Shown: positions 15,500 through 24,628 of the stretch, piece after piece | Position numbering within the stretch: the first letter of the stretch is position 1 | How the letters are laid out: every line of letters begins with the position of its first letter | From: Hydrogenophilales bacterium | GTDB taxonomy: Bacteria > Pseudomonadota > Gammaproteobacteria > Burkholderiales > Thiobacteraceae | Reading direction: 5' to 3' | Length of the DNA stretch: 38,812 nt | Assembly: GCA_016235775.1 (NCBI GenBank) | Contig: JACRIU010000114.1 | Location: forward strand, 1 to 38,812 | Translations under genes and position numbers: made by a program | The notes under the pieces: generated by a model | Seen by the model: the letters and a program-made list of their open reading frames with translations, nothing else | The model's database searches: none | What the model was told of the DNA's origin: nothing

Positions 15500-17038
15500 A
15501 TGAATCTTCTCAAAGCCCTCGCCACCGTGAGCGTGATGACGCTGCTCTCGCGCATTCTCGGATTCGTGCGCGACACGGTGATTGCGCGCGCCTTCGGCGC
15601 CGGGCTGATGACCGATGCGTTTTTCGTCGCGTTCAAAATCCCCAACCTGCTGCGCCGCCTGTTCGCCGAGGGCGCGTTTTCGCAAGCCTTCGTGCCGATT
15701 CTGGGCGAGTACAAAGCCAAGCGCGAATTCGCCGAGATGCGCCTGCTGGTCGATCACGTGGCGGGGCTGTTGGCGCTGGCGCTATTCGTGGTCACCCTGA
15801 TCGGGGTGATCGCGGCGCCGCTGGTGATCTATCTCAGCGCGCCGGGTTTTTCCGCCGACACGCAGAAATTCGACATCACCGTGAGCATGCTGCGCATCAT
15901 TTTTCAGTACATCTTCTTCATCTCGCTGGTGGCGCTGGCGGGCGGCATTCTCAATACCTACAGCCGGTTTTCGGCGCCGGCGTTTACTCCGGTGCTGCTC
16001 AATCTGTGCATGATCGCCGGCGCCTTATGGTTGACGCCTTATTTTGATCCGCCGGTGCTGGCGCTGGCGTGGTCGGTGTTCGCGGGCGGGGTGCTGCAGC
16101 TTGCGTTTCAAGCGCCGTTTTTGCGCCGCATCAAGCTGTTGCCGCGTCCCCGCCTGGATTTTCGCGATGAAGGGGTGCGGCGCATCATGAAGCTGATGGG
16201 GCCGGCGGTATTCGGCGTCTCGGTCGGCCAGATCTCGCTTTTGATCAACACCATCTTTGCTTCGTTCCTGGTGACCGGCAGCGTGTCCTGGCTGTATTAC
16301 GCCGACCGCTTGATGGAGTTTCCCGCCGGCATGCTGGGCGTGGCGCTGGGCACGATTCTGCTGCCGAGTCTGGCCAAGCACTATGCCACGGCCTCGCATG
16401 AGGAATATTCCAAGCTGCTCGATTGGGGCCTGCGCCTCACCCTGCTGCTCGCGCTGCCGGCGGCGTTGGCGCTCGCGCTGCTGGCCGTGCCCTTGATCGC
16501 GACCCTGTTCCACTACGGAAAATTTTCCGCGCATGATTTATTCATGACGCGCGAGGCCTTGCTGGCCTACAGCATCGGCTTGCTCGGCTTGATTATGGTG
16601 AAAGTGCTGGCGCCGGGTTTTTACGCGCGGCAGAACATCAAGACGCCGGTCAAAATCGCCATCGCCACCTTGATTGCGACTCAGCTCATGAACTTGGCCT
16701 TTATCTGGAAACTGCAGCATGCCGGTCTGGCGCTGGCGATTGGTTTGGGCTCGTGCCTGAATGCAAGCCTGCTCTACTATCATTTGCGCCGTGCGGGCAT
16801 CTATATGCCGCAGCCGGGTTGGCTTCTGTTTTTTCTAAAAGTCGCGCTTGCGCTGGCGGTCATGGCGGGTGCGCTGTACTGGGGCATGGGCGATGCACAA
16901 GCTTGGCTTTCCATGCGCGCCTTGAATAAAGTGGCGCATCTGACAGCGTTGGTTGGGCTTGGCGCCGGCGCCTATTTCCTCACGTTGTTCGCGCTCGGGG
17001 TGCGTTTCCGGGATTTCGTCAAACGCGGCGCGGAATAA
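15500..17038 (+). CDS. murJ: Lipid II flippase MurJ
   Basis: A 512-residue polytopic membrane protein that moves the peptidoglycan precursor lipid II from the inner to the outer face of the cytoplasmic membrane. The MurJ opening [33 protein letters not shown] and the [25 protein letters not shown] block are highly characteristic, with catalytically needed arginines in the central cavity. About 13-14 hydrophobic helices can be followed to the C-terminus. Length is typical. It starts 130 bases after the hybrid kinase, past a REP palindrome and a TATAAT, so it is likely a separate transcription unit that includes ribF downstream. Confidence 0.96.
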   Translation: MNLLKALATVSVMTLLSRILGFVRDTVIARAFGAGLMTDAFFVAFKIPNLLRRLFAEGAFSQAFVPILGEYKAKREFAEMRLLVDHVAGLLALALFVVTLIGVIAAPLVIYLSAPGFSADTQKFDITVSMLRIIFQYIFFISLVALAGGILNTYSRFSAPAFTPVLLNLCMIAGALWLTPYFDPPVLALAWSVFAGGVLQLAFQAPFLRRIKLLPRPRLDFRDEGVRRIMKLMGPAVFGVSVGQISLLINTIFASFLVTGSVSWLYYADRLMEFPAGMLGVALGTILLPSLAKHYATASHEEYSKLLDWGLRLTLLLALPAALALALLAVPLIATLFHYGKFSAHDLFMTREALLAYSIGLLGLIMVKVLAPGFYARQNIKTPVKIAIATLIATQLMNLAFIWKLQHAGLALAIGLGSCLNASLLYYHLRRAGIYMPQPGWLLFFLKVALALAVMAGALYWGMGDAQAWLSMRALNKVAHLTALVGLGAGAYFLTLFALGVRFRDFVKRGAE

Positions 17039-17104
17039 TATCAAAGCCATTTGCCGCTAATCAGCTAGACCGCGCTACGCCTAAGCCGTTAAAATTCAAG
17101 GCTT

Positions 17105-18064
17105 ATGTTTAGCTTACTAAATTTGAATCCCGTATTGCCCAAAGGGCCGGTCGCCTGCGCCGTGACCATCGGCAATTTCGATGGCATCCATCTAGGTCAC
17201 CAAGCCATGCTCGCCCGCTTGCGGGAGGTGGCGGCGCAGCGTGGGTTGCCGGCAGCGGTAATGACCTTCGAGCCGCACCCGCGCGAAGTATTCACGCCGG
17301 ATCAAGCACCGGCGAGGCTCACCAGCCTGCGCGAGAAACTCGAATTGTTCCGTAGTCATGGCGTCGATCGCGTGGTGCTGGCGCGATTTAGCCGGCGCTT
17401 TGCCGCGCTGACCCCGCAAGAATTCATCGAACGCATTTTGATCGCGGGCATTCAAGCGCGCTGGATATTGATTGGCGACGATTTCCGTTTCGGCGCAAAA
17501 CGCGCCGGCGATTTTGCCCTGCTAAGCCAAGCCGGTGCGGTGCAAGGCTTCGACGTGGAGAGCTTGCCCAGCGTGTTGGCCGGGGGCGTGCGCGTGTCCT
17601 CCACCGCGGTACGCGATGCACTGGCGCAAGGGGACATGGAACTTGCCGCGCAATTTCTCGGCCGCCCCTACAGCATCAGCGGGCGCGTGGTGCATGGCGA
17701 CAAGCTCGGACACGAGCTGGGTTTCCCCACCGCCAACATCCAGATGAAGCACAACAAGCCGCCGTTGGCCGGCATCTTTGCGGTAGAATTGTGCGGCTTC
17801 GATGGCGTCCGCCTGCCGGGTGTCGCGAGCCTGGGCGTGCGGCCGACAGTGAAGCAAAACGGCGCGCCCACGCTGGAAGTGCATGTCTTCGATTTTCACG
17901 ATCGCATCTACGGCGCCCACGTCCGGGTGGATTTCCTGCACAAATTAAGAGACGAAGCAAAGTTTCCCGACCTGCCCACGCTGATCGCGCAGATTGCGCG
18001 CGACGTGGCGGAGGCAAAACAATATTTTTTAACCGCGCAGCGCCCTTTGTACCCCGGAGGGTAG
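17105..18064 (+). CDS. ribF: Bifunctional riboflavin kinase / FAD synthetase
   Basis: A 319-residue cytosolic enzyme that phosphorylates riboflavin to FMN and adenylylates FMN to FAD. The N-terminal nucleotidyltransferase half has TIGNFDGIHLGHQAML (residues 20-35) with the HxGH-type motif and the later GDDFRFGAKRAGD. The C-terminal flavokinase half has GRPYSISGRVVHGDKLGHELGFPTANI and the DFHDRIYG block. The length is standard. It sits directly before ileS (27-base gap), the arrangement common in proteobacteria. Confidence 0.95.
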   Translation: MFSLLNLNPVLPKGPVACAVTIGNFDGIHLGHQAMLARLREVAAQRGLPAAVMTFEPHPREVFTPDQAPARLTSLREKLELFRSHGVDRVVLARFSRRFAALTPQEFIERILIAGIQARWILIGDDFRFGAKRAGDFALLSQAGAVQGFDVESLPSVLAGGVRVSSTAVRDALAQGDMELAAQFLGRPYSISGRVVHGDKLGHELGFPTANIQMKHNKPPLAGIFAVELCGFDGVRLPGVASLGVRPTVKQNGAPTLEVHVFDFHDRIYGAHVRVDFLHKLRDEAKFPDLPTLIAQIARDVAEAKQYFLTAQRPLYPGG

Positions 18065-18091
18065 GCTGCGCGCCGGTGAGATGTTTTTTAT

Positions 18092-20863
18092 ATGGCTGAT
18101 TACAAGCACACACTGAACCTTTTTGATACGCCGTTTCCGATGCGCGGCGATCTGGCCAAGCGCGAGCCGGGCATGCTCAAAACGTGGCAAGACAAGCGCG
18201 TGTATGAGCGCATGCGCGAAGCGGCCAAGGGCCGGCCGAAATTCATTCTGCACGATGGCCCGCCGTATGCGAACGGCGATATTCATATCGGCCATGCGGT
18301 GAACTAGGTGCTCAAAGACATCATCATCAAGAGCAAAACCTTGGCCGGGTTCGATGCGCCCTATGTGCCGGGCTGGGATTGCCACGGCCTGCCGATCGAG
18401 CATCAAGTCGAAAAAACCCACGGCAAGCAAATCGAGCCGGCGCGATTCCGCGCCCTGTGCCGCGAGTACGCGCAGTCGCAGATCGAACGCCAAAAACAGG
18501 ATTTCATCCGCCTCGGCGTGTTGGGCGATTGGGCGCATCCCTATCTCACCATGGATTTCAAAGTCGAGGCCGACATCATCCGCACCCTCGGCCGCATTCT
18601 GGAAAACGGCTATCTGTATCAGGGCGCGAAGCCGGTGCATTGGTGCATCGACTGCGGCTCGGCGCTGGCGGAAGCCGAAGTGGAATACGAAGACAAAGCC
18701 TCGCCCGCAGTTGACGTGATGTTCGCCGTGCAGGAGAGCGCGAAGCTGGGCCTGGACCAGCCCGCTTTTGCCGTGATCTGGACCACCACCCCCTGGACGC
18801 TGCCCGCCAATCAAGCGGTCTGCGTGCACCCGGCATTTTATTATGATCTGGTGCAAACGCCGAAAGGCGTGCTGATTCTCGCGCGCGATCTGGTCGAAGC
18901 GTGCATGCAGCGCTACGGTTTTGCGGCTTGGGATGTGCTGAAAAGCATGAAGGGCAGCGAACTGGAAGGCGTCGCCTTACAGCATCCGTTCTATGAGCGC
19001 GTCGTCCCCATCATCTGCGGCGACCATGTCACGCTCGATACCGGCACCGGGCTCGTGCATACCGCCCCCGGCCATGGCCTGGAAGACTATGTGGTGGGCG
19101 CGCGCTACAAATTGGCGGTGGAAAATCCGGTCGGTGACGACGGCAAGTTTTATCAGACGACGCCGCTGGTCGGCGGGCAACTGGTGTGGGGCGCGAACAA
19201 GACCATTGTCGCCGCACTGGCCGATGCGGGCCGCTTGTTGAAAGAAGAAAAGCTCAAGCACAGCTATCCGCATTGCTGGCGGCACAAGTCGCCGATTATT
19301 TTCCGCGCCACCAGCCAGTGGTTCATCGGCATGGAGATCAGAGGACAGAGGACAGAGGACAGAGGACAGACATTGCGTGAGCAGGCGATGGCGGCGGTGG
19401 AGCACACACAATTTTTCCCAGCATGGGGCCGCGCGCGCTTGGAGGCGATGATTAAAAATCGCCCTGACTGGTGCGTGTCGCGCCAGCGCTTTTGGGGCGT
19501 GCCGATGGCGCTGTTCGTGCACAAGGAAACCGGCGAGCTGCATCCGAATACGCCGGCCTTGATCGAGCAAGTTGCGCAGCGCGTGGAGCAAGCGGGCATC
19601 GAAGCGTGGTTCAGCCTGGACGCCGCCGAATTGCTCGGCGCCGAGGCAAGCCAATATAAGAAATTGCCGCATACCTTGGACGTGTGGTTCGATTCCGGCG
19701 TGACGCACGCCTCGGTATTGAAGCAGCGCGAAGATTTGCGCCACCCCGCCGATCTTTATCTCGAAGGCTCCGATCAGCATCGCGGCTGGTTTCAATCCAG
19801 CCTGCTCACCGGCTGCGCCACCGATGGCCGCGCGCCGTACGAGGCGCTGCTCACGCATGGCTTCGTGGTCGATGGCCAGGGCCATAAGATGAGCAAGTCC
19901 AAGGGCAATGTGGTCGCGCCGCAAAAAGTGATCGACACCCTGGGCGCGGATATTCTGCGGCTGTGGGTCGCGGCCACCGATTACTCGGGCGAATTGTCGA
20001 TCTCGGATGAAATCCTCAAGCGCGTGGTGGAAAGCTATCGCCGCATTCGCAACACCCTGCGCTTCTTGCTCTCGAATCTCGCCGATTACGACCCGCAACA
20101 ACACGCGCTGCCGATTGACGAGTGGCTGGAAATCGATCGCTACGCCTGGGTCATGACGGCCGACTTGCAGCTCGCGCTGGAAGGCCATTACAGCAGTTAC
20201 GAATTTCACCAGATCGTGCAAAAGCTCACCACTTTTTGCTCCGAAGAGATGGGCGGCTTCTATCTGGATATTCTCAAAGACCGGCTCTATACCGCCGGCG
20301 TCGATTCCAAACCACGGCGCTCGGCGCAGAACGCGCTGTATCACATCACCCATGCGCTGACGCGTTTGCTGGCGCCGATCCTGTCCTTCACCGGCGAGGA
20401 AGTGTGGGCGAGCTTGACCAGGAACGACGACGATACGGTGTTCGTGCAGCGCTGGCATCAACTCGATCTGCCCAAGCATGCGGCCGAGCTGCGCGCGCAT
20501 TGGGGCGCGATTCGAGAAGTGCGCGCCGATGTGCAAAAGCAACTGGAAGCGGTGCGCGTTGCGGGCGACATCGGTTCCTCGCTGCAAGCGGAAGTGGCGA
20601 TTCACGCCAGCGGCGCCAAGCATGCGGTGCTGGCCTCGCTGCAAGACGATCTGCGCTTCGTGCTGATCACCTCGCAAGCGCGCGTGGTGGAAGTGGCGGA
20701 CCCCGCCGCGGAAAAAACCGTGGTCGCACCCAGCGCGCAGCCGAAGTGCGAGCGCTGCTGGCATTACCGCGCCGATGTGAGCGCCGATCCGCGGCACCCC
20801 GGTTTGTGCGGGCGCTGCGTGTCGAATCTGCATGGCCCCGGCGAGCCGCGCACGCATGCGTAA
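18092..20863 (+). pseudogene. ileS: Isoleucyl-tRNA synthetase interrupted by an in-frame TAG at codon 72
   Basis: Read through, this is a 923-residue class I IleS that charges tRNA-Ile. HIGH is at residues 65-68 in [11 protein letters not shown]; then TAG (18305-18307) replaces the Lys of the usual AVNK, a single AAG to TAG change. The frame resumes at GTG 18308 with LKDIIIKSK and continues to the end. Editing, KMSKS ([10 protein letters not shown]) and the C-terminal Zn site (CERC...CGRC) are intact. A GTG restart would lack HIGH, so two pieces should not make an active enzyme. A second oddity is a 7-base tandem repeat (19340-19370) that adds about nine residues after WFIGME. TAG is a normal stop elsewhere here. 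Options: sequencing error, true nonsense mutation with a second ileS elsewhere, or suppression. Confidence 0.85.
19340..19370 (+). repeat. In-frame tandem repeat (agaggac x4) inside ileS
   Basis: Four exact copies of the 7-base unit AGAGGAC plus AGA. It encodes [14 protein letters not shown] residues where other IleS proteins go directly from WF(I/V)xMD to (G)LR. The rest of the frame is kept. Confidence 0.9.
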
Positions 20864-20896
20864 GATGACACTCGCGCAGCGAGCCCGCTTGCTGTA

Positions 20897-20945
20897 TGTA
20901 GCGCCGGCTTCCAGCCGGCATGCAAGCAGGATGCTTGCGCCACAC
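20897..20945. repeat. REP-type palindrome, copy B
   Basis: Starts TGTAGCGCCGGC like copy A and ends with the imperfect complement GCGCCACACA, with internal GCCGGC and GCAAGCAGGATGCTTGC hairpin. It separates ileS from lspA. Confidence 0.75.
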
Positions 20946-20955
20946 AAGCCTCGCC

Positions 20956-21435
20956 ATGACCATTAACATCAGACATTGGTTAGGCCTGAGCCTGTCTGTG
21001 ATCGTGTTCGATCAACTCACCAAGCTATGGATCCTGGCTAACTTTCAATTCGGCGACAGCCTGCCGCTGACCGGTTTTTTCAATCTGGTGCATGCCCGCA
21101 ACAGCGGCGCGGCGTTCAGCTTCCTGGCCGGTGAGGGCGGCTGGCAGCGCTTCTTCTTTATCGGCATCGCGCTCGCGGCATCAATCCTGATCGTGCATTT
21201 GCTGCGCAAGCATGCGCGGGAACGCGGGTTCTGTTTCGCGTTGAGCCTGATTCTCGGCGGTGCGCTGGGCAATTTGATCGACCGCGTGCGCTTCGGCTAT
21301 GTGATCGATTTTCTGGATTTTTATTATGCGGGCTATCATTTTCCCGCATTCAATGCCGCCGATTCCGCGATCACGGTGGGGGCCGCGTTGCTGATCTGGG
21401 ATAGCCTGCGTAAAAGCGTGAAGGGTGAGGCGTGA
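20956..21435 (+). CDS. lspA: Prolipoprotein signal peptidase (signal peptidase II)
   Basis: A 159-residue inner-membrane aspartyl protease that removes signal peptides from lipid-modified prolipoproteins. Motifs are FDQLTKLW near the N-terminus, NSGAAFSFL, and the catalytic aspartates in [10 protein letters not shown] and FNAADSAI. Four membrane helices can be traced. The start chosen is the ATG at 20956 ([10 protein letters not shown]); an upstream in-frame ATG at 20920 lies in the REP repeat. The order ileS-lspA-fkpB-ispH is the conserved betaproteobacterial one. Substrates in this window include the two putative cassette lipoproteins. Confidence 0.95.
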   Translation: MTINIRHWLGLSLSVIVFDQLTKLWILANFQFGDSLPLTGFFNLVHARNSGAAFSFLAGEGGWQRFFFIGIALAASILIVHLLRKHARERGFCFALSLILGGALGNLIDRVRFGYVIDFLDFYYAGYHFPAFNAADSAITVGAALLIWDSLRKSVKGEA

Positions 21436-21436
21436 G

Positions 21437-21862
21437 GTGAACGTGGCGTTGGGAGACACGATCCTGATGCACTATAAGCTCGCTAGCCAGAACGGCGCGG
21501 AGCTTGAAAATACTTTTGATGACGACCCGATTGAAATCACCTTGGGCCGCAACGAATTGGCGCTGAATCTGGAGCGCTGCTTGATCGGGCTGCCCTTGCA
21601 CGAGCGCCATGTTTTCATGCTTGATCCGGCACAGGCGTTTGGCTGTAGGGACGAGCGCTTGATTCAGCGCATTCCGCTCTCCGAGTTCCCCCCCGAAATC
21701 ACGCCGCAACCTAAAGCAATGATCGAATTTCAAATGCCGAACGGCATCACGCTGCCGGGCGTGATTCGGGAAATAGGGCCGAGCGAAGCGGTAGTGGATT
21801 TCAACCACCCGCTTGCCGATTGTCCGGTGGTATTTGAAGTGGAGATACTGGAAATTAATTAG
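21437..21862 (+). CDS. fkpB: FKBP-type peptidyl-prolyl isomerase (SlpA/FkpB)
   Basis: A 141-residue SlyD-like FKBP that catalyses prolyl isomerisation and acts as a chaperone. ILMHYKLASQNGAELENTFDDDP, the ITLGRNELALNLERCLIGL segment, the IF-domain with the EFPPEITPQP turn, and the FNHPLADCPVVFEVEIL ending are family features. The GTG at 21437 follows the lspA stop by one base and is preceded by AGGCGTGAG, so translation is probably coupled; GTG at 21425 or 21443 are alternatives. It ends in TAG and its last 8 bases overlap the convergent cold-shock gene. Confidence 0.9.
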   Translation: MNVALGDTILMHYKLASQNGAELENTFDDDPIEITLGRNELALNLERCLIGLPLHERHVFMLDPAQAFGCRDERLIQRIPLSEFPPEITPQPKAMIEFQMPNGITLPGVIREIGPSEAVVDFNHPLADCPVVFEVEILEIN

Positions 21863-22073
21863 GCGGGGAATCAGCCGCCGGGCTCACATTGATGGCGTGA
21901 GCGCCTTTTTCTCCGTTTTGGATTTCGAACGCGACGCGCTGGCCGCCTTTCAGCGTGCGGTACCCCTCCACTTGAATCGACGAGTAATGCACGAATAGGT
22001 CTTCACCTTCTTCCGGCGCGATGAACCCATAACCCTTCGTGTTGTTGAACCACTTGACGACGCCATTAGCCAT
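21855..22073 (-). CDS. Cold-shock domain protein (CspA family)
   Basis: A 72-residue RNA chaperone. RNP1 (KGYGFIAP, residues 13-20) and RNP2 (DLFVHY, 25-30) are intact, and WFNNTKGYGF is the usual opening. The ribosome site AAAGGAGGGATC precedes ATG. Its 3' end overlaps fkpB by 8 bases tail to tail with no terminator between, and it is divergent from ispH, so it interrupts the otherwise conserved fkpB-ispH pair. The 92-base divergent region is shared with the ispH promoter. Confidence 0.95.
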   Translation of the reverse strand: MANGVVKWFNNTKGYGFIAPEEGEDLFVHYSSIQVEGYRTLKGGQRVAFEIQNGEKGAHAINVSPAADSPPN

Positions 22074-22117
22074 GTTGATCCCTCCTTTCTCTGGTGACTA
22101 CAGCCTTACGTAAAACC

Positions 22118-22146
22118 TTGTTATTATGAGCAATTAACGATATTGA
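22118..22146 (+). promoter_or_regulatory. ispH promoter
   Basis: TTGTTA, a 17-base spacer and TATTGA lie 20 bases before the ispH start codon, in the divergent region shared with the cold-shock gene. A good match by eye, and needed because the cold-shock gene separates ispH from the fkpB unit. Confidence 0.55.
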
Positions 22147-22165
22147 TAAACTATTTGGGTGAATT

Positions 22166-23098
22166 ATGCAAGTGTTCTTAGCCAATCCGCGCGGCTTCTG
22201 CGCCGGAGTAGACCGCGCGATCGAAATCGTGGAGCGGGCGCTCACCCTATACGGCGCGCCGATTTATGTGCGGCACGAGGTCGTTCACAACAAATTCGTG
22301 GTGGACGATCTGCGCCAAAAAGGCGCGGTTTTTGTCGAGGAATTATCCGACGTGCCGGCGGGCGGCACCGTCATTTTCAGCGCCCACGGCGTATCGCAAG
22401 CGGTGCGCCATGAGGCCGAAGCGCGCGGCTTGAAAGTTTTCGACGCCACCTGCCCCTTGGTGACCAAAGTCCATGTCGAAGTCGCTAAAATGCGCGCCGC
22501 CGGCAAAGAAATCATCATGATCGGCCACAAAGGCCACCCCGAAGTCGAAGGCACCATGGGCCAAACGGCGGGGGGGATGTATTTGGTGGAAACGCCGGAA
22601 GACGTAACCAAGCTGCAAGTGCAAGATATGGACAACCTCGCCTTCGTCACCCAAACCACACTTTCGGTGGATGACGCGGCCAAGATCATCGACGCCCTGA
22701 AACAACATTTTCCCACCATCCAAGGCCCGAAAAAAGACGACATCTGCTACGCCACGCAAAACCGGCAGGATGCGGTGAAGGCGCTGGCGCAGGAATGCGA
22801 TGTGGTGATCGTGGTCGGCTCGCCCAACAGCTCCAACTCCAACCGTCTGCGTGAAGTGGCGCAGAATCTTGGCGTACCGTCCTATAGGGTCGATACCGCA
22901 GCCGATTTAAAAGCAGAGTGGGTGGCGGGAAAAACGCGGGTGGGTGTCACCGCCGGCGCATCCGCACCGGAAGTGTTGGTGCAGGAAGTGGTGGCTCGTT
23001 TACAAGCGTTCGGCGCGGGCGCCGTCGAAGAGCTTCCAGGCGTCGTCGAAGGTGTGGAGTTTCCCATGCCCAAGGGTTTGGCGTCAGCGCGCAGCTAA
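22166..23098 (+). CDS. ispH: 4-hydroxy-3-methylbut-2-enyl diphosphate reductase
   Basis: A 310-residue iron-sulfur enzyme for the last step of the MEP isoprenoid pathway, making IPP and DMAPP. The three cluster cysteines are visible in [23 protein letters not shown] and [11 protein letters not shown]. The [14 protein letters not shown] and [14 protein letters not shown] substrate motifs are present. The start [12 protein letters not shown] is typical. It is transcribed alone, ending at a bidirectional terminator. Confidence 0.97.
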   Translation: MQVFLANPRGFCAGVDRAIEIVERALTLYGAPIYVRHEVVHNKFVVDDLRQKGAVFVEELSDVPAGGTVIFSAHGVSQAVRHEAEARGLKVFDATCPLVTKVHVEVAKMRAAGKEIIMIGHKGHPEVEGTMGQTAGGMYLVETPEDVTKLQVQDMDNLAFVTQTTLSVDDAAKIIDALKQHFPTIQGPKKDDICYATQNRQDAVKALAQECDVVIVVGSPNSSNSNRLREVAQNLGVPSYRVDTAADLKAEWVAGKTRVGVTAGASAPEVLVQEVVARLQAFGAGAVEELPGVVEGVEFPMPKGLASARS

Positions 23099-23153
23099 GG
23101 AACCTCTGCCGGCTTATGCATATGCAGAGCTTCCCTAGGCCCTTTATTTGCAT

Positions 23154-23191
23154 AAAAAAAGAACTGGGGCAGGCCCCAGTTCCCTTTTAAA
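23154..23191. terminator. Bidirectional terminator between ispH and the PEP-CTERM gene
   Basis: GAACTGGGG and CCCCAGTTC form a 9-bp perfect stem with a four-base loop, with seven A before and a T-rich run after. It can therefore end transcription from both sides, serving the convergent ispH and PEP-CTERM genes. Confidence 0.9.
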
Positions 23192-23207
23192 ATTGAATTT
23201 AGGCTGA

Positions 23208-23393
23208 CTATTTTTTATTGCGGCGTTTGCGAATGGCGATCGCCACCATGACTGCGCCGCCGAGCGCGAATAAAGACAGGATGTCCGGTTCCGGAATAGG
23301 ATTTGTAGTAGCCGCCATGACAGGCGCGGAAGCTAAAAGTGCAATGAGCGGGAAAATGCTTGCTGCTCGTCTTGCAATACGTGAGGTGTTCAT
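23208..23393 (-). CDS. Near-minimal PEP-CTERM protein
   Basis: A 61-residue protein consisting almost only of sorting signals: an N-terminal signal peptide (MNTSRIARR, then IFPLIALLASAPVMA, cleavage near AMA-ATT) and a C-terminal PEP-CTERM tail (IPEPD, hydrophobic LSLFALGGAVMVAIAI, basic RKRRNKK). Exosortase (not in this window) would recognise the PEP motif; the mature part between signals would be fewer than ten residues. AGGAGC lies before the ATG. It may act as a peptide signal, decoy substrate or leftover of a longer gene; none is proven. A candidate sigma-54 promoter lies upstream. Confidence 0.8.
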   Translation of the reverse strand: MNTSRIARRAASIFPLIALLASAPVMAATTNPIPEPDILSLFALGGAVMVAIAIRKRRNKK

Positions 23394-23462
23394 GAATGCT
23401 CCTTATGTCTATCTGTTGTCGTGTAGGAAGCTCGCAAAATAAGCGGGGCTTAATTATCAATA

Positions 23463-23478
23463 AGCAAATAATGTTCCA
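23463..23478 (-). promoter_or_regulatory. Candidate sigma-54 promoter of the PEP-CTERM gene
   Basis: Read on the minus strand, TGGAACATTATTTGCT matches the -24/-12 consensus (TGGCACG-N4-TTGCW) at 10 of 12 positions, with GG and GC exactly 12 bases apart. The start site would be about 60 bases before the ATG. In other PEP-CTERM bacteria the PrsK/PrsR system works through sigma-54, so the match is biologically reasonable. Confidence 0.55.
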
Positions 23479-23793
23479 TCTTTGTCAATCTATTGATTCT
23501 AAATGTTTTTAATTTCAGGCCAGCTAAGTCCTGCTTGGAGTCCGTAAAAAATACCGACAATTTCTCTTGCAGAGAAGCAGGTTTATGCTTCTGCAAAGCG
23601 GAAACCTGTTGATTTCATTACTGATTAATTATTTCACGCAAAGAAATACGGCGAACTGAGGTAGGCGAAGACGGCAAGGGAATTTTCGTTGTAACCGTTT
23701 CCTTAGTCGATTTCCTGACTAATGTATCCACATCCCCGCTTTCGGGTTTATCTAATACCGCCCGGCTCTATAGCGCCACAGGAAATCTAAGCA
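23479..23793. other. Intergenic region between the PEP-CTERM and PilY2-like genes
   Basis: About 315 bases with no open frame worth reporting. A hairpin, TTGCAGAGAAGC with GCTTCTGCAA (about 23567-23596), could be an upstream regulatory structure or part of an enhancer region for sigma-54 control. No convincing activator site can be assigned by eye. No terminator of the pil operon is obvious. Confidence 0.4.
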
Positions 23794-24132
23794 TTATTCC
23801 AATACCCAAACATCGGTAATTTGCGCGCGGCTGCCGGCGCTGCCCGGTTTGCTGTTGAAGCCGATGCGCATGTTTTTTTTCAATTGCTGGGCAGTGGTGA
23901 CCGTAGCGGTTTTGTTGTGCAGCTTCACATTCCCGGAAGGGAACAAATAGCTGACGCCATCGATGACGATCGCGCGACTGCCCAAGTCGATGGAATTGAT
24001 TACGCCGGATTTCTGATAGGCGCTTTGTGTCTGGGCGCCCGCAGTATCGTCGACGCGAACGCGCGCGGACACGGGAGCCGCAGCTATCGTTGCGCATAGT
24101 GTCGTGATGAGTAACAAAATAGCGTTCTTCAT
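23794..24132 (-). CDS. Small secreted protein at the end of the pil operon (PilY2-like)
   Basis: A 112-residue protein with a clear signal peptide (MKNAILLLITTLCATIAAAPVSA) and a beta-rich mature part, SGVINSIDLGSRAIVIDGVSYLFPSG...TAQQLKKNMRIGFNSK, that looks like a small OB- or SH3-like barrel. In Pseudomonas the equivalent place next to pilY1/pilE is taken by PilY2, a small exported protein of like size and pattern; the assignment is based on position and general shape, not on strong identity. It follows pilE by 21 bases in the same direction. Confidence 0.6.
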   Translation of the reverse strand: MKNAILLLITTLCATIAAAPVSARVRVDDTAGAQTQSAYQKSGVINSIDLGSRAIVIDGVSYLFPSGNVKLHNKTATVTTAQQLKKNMRIGFNSKPGSAGSRAQITDVWVLE

Positions 24133-24153
24133 GGCATTCTCCTCATACTAAAA

Positions 24154-24618
24154 TTATTTCCAGTTGTCTTCGCCGGCATCAAGGTAATCAGTATCGTTGT
24201 TAGCATCATGCTGTTTAGCGCCTGTTTGATCAATTGTCATTTTTCCATCCGCCGCCGGTTGCGCGCCGGTTGGGGTCGCAAGGATTAAAAACGTGTTAGC
24301 AGTCAAGGCGGGGATGGTAATGCCATAGTTTCCCTCTGTTGAGGTGCAGGTGCCGCCGACGCCACTGCATTTGCCGGGGCACATGCTGGGTGTGCCGACA
24401 GCGGCACATAAGGTAGCCGTTAGATACGTATTGTTTTGCGCATAATACCGTTCCATATTCGCCACTGCCTGGGTCAGCGCATTCTTGCCGTCGGTCCGGC
24501 GCGATTTGCGCAGACTATCCTGGTAGGAAGGAAAAGCAATGGCAGCCAAGATCGCAACGATCGCAACCGTGATCATGACTTCCATTAAGGTGAAACCGCG
24601 TTGTCGCTTTAGCATCAT
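24154..24618 (-). CDS. pilE: Type IV pilin (PilE-like)
   Basis: A 154-residue prepilin. The short leader LKRQRG is cut before F, and mature FTLMEVMITVAIVAILAAIAFPSYQ has the Glu5 needed for assembly. The following SLRKSRRTDGKNALTQAVANMERYYAQNNTYL region is typical of PilE pilins placed after pilY1. Mid-protein TLCAAVG...SMCPGKC...GTC holds four cysteines that could form two disulfides. The ATG at 24618 is used because GGGAGC precedes it; the more upstream ATG at 24636 would overlap the pilY1 stop. It is a minor or secondary pilin of the same operon. Confidence 0.9.
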   Translation of the reverse strand: MMLKRQRGFTLMEVMITVAIVAILAAIAFPSYQDSLRKSRRTDGKNALTQAVANMERYYAQNNTYLTATLCAAVGTPSMCPGKCSGVGGTCTSTEGNYGITIPALTANTFLILATPTGAQPAADGKMTIDQTGAKQHDANNDTDYLDAGEDNWK

Positions 24619-24628
24619 GTTTGCTCCC

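Noticed and set aside
18305..18307. Reassignment of TAG as a sense codon in this genome
   Set aside because: TAG ends the receiver-TPR gene, BPH, fimT, pilW and fkpB at the positions expected for full-length proteins, so it works as a stop.
18977..20947. 656-residue minus-strand frame opposite ileS
   Set aside because: Antisense shadow of ileS codon bias; no domain or start signal.
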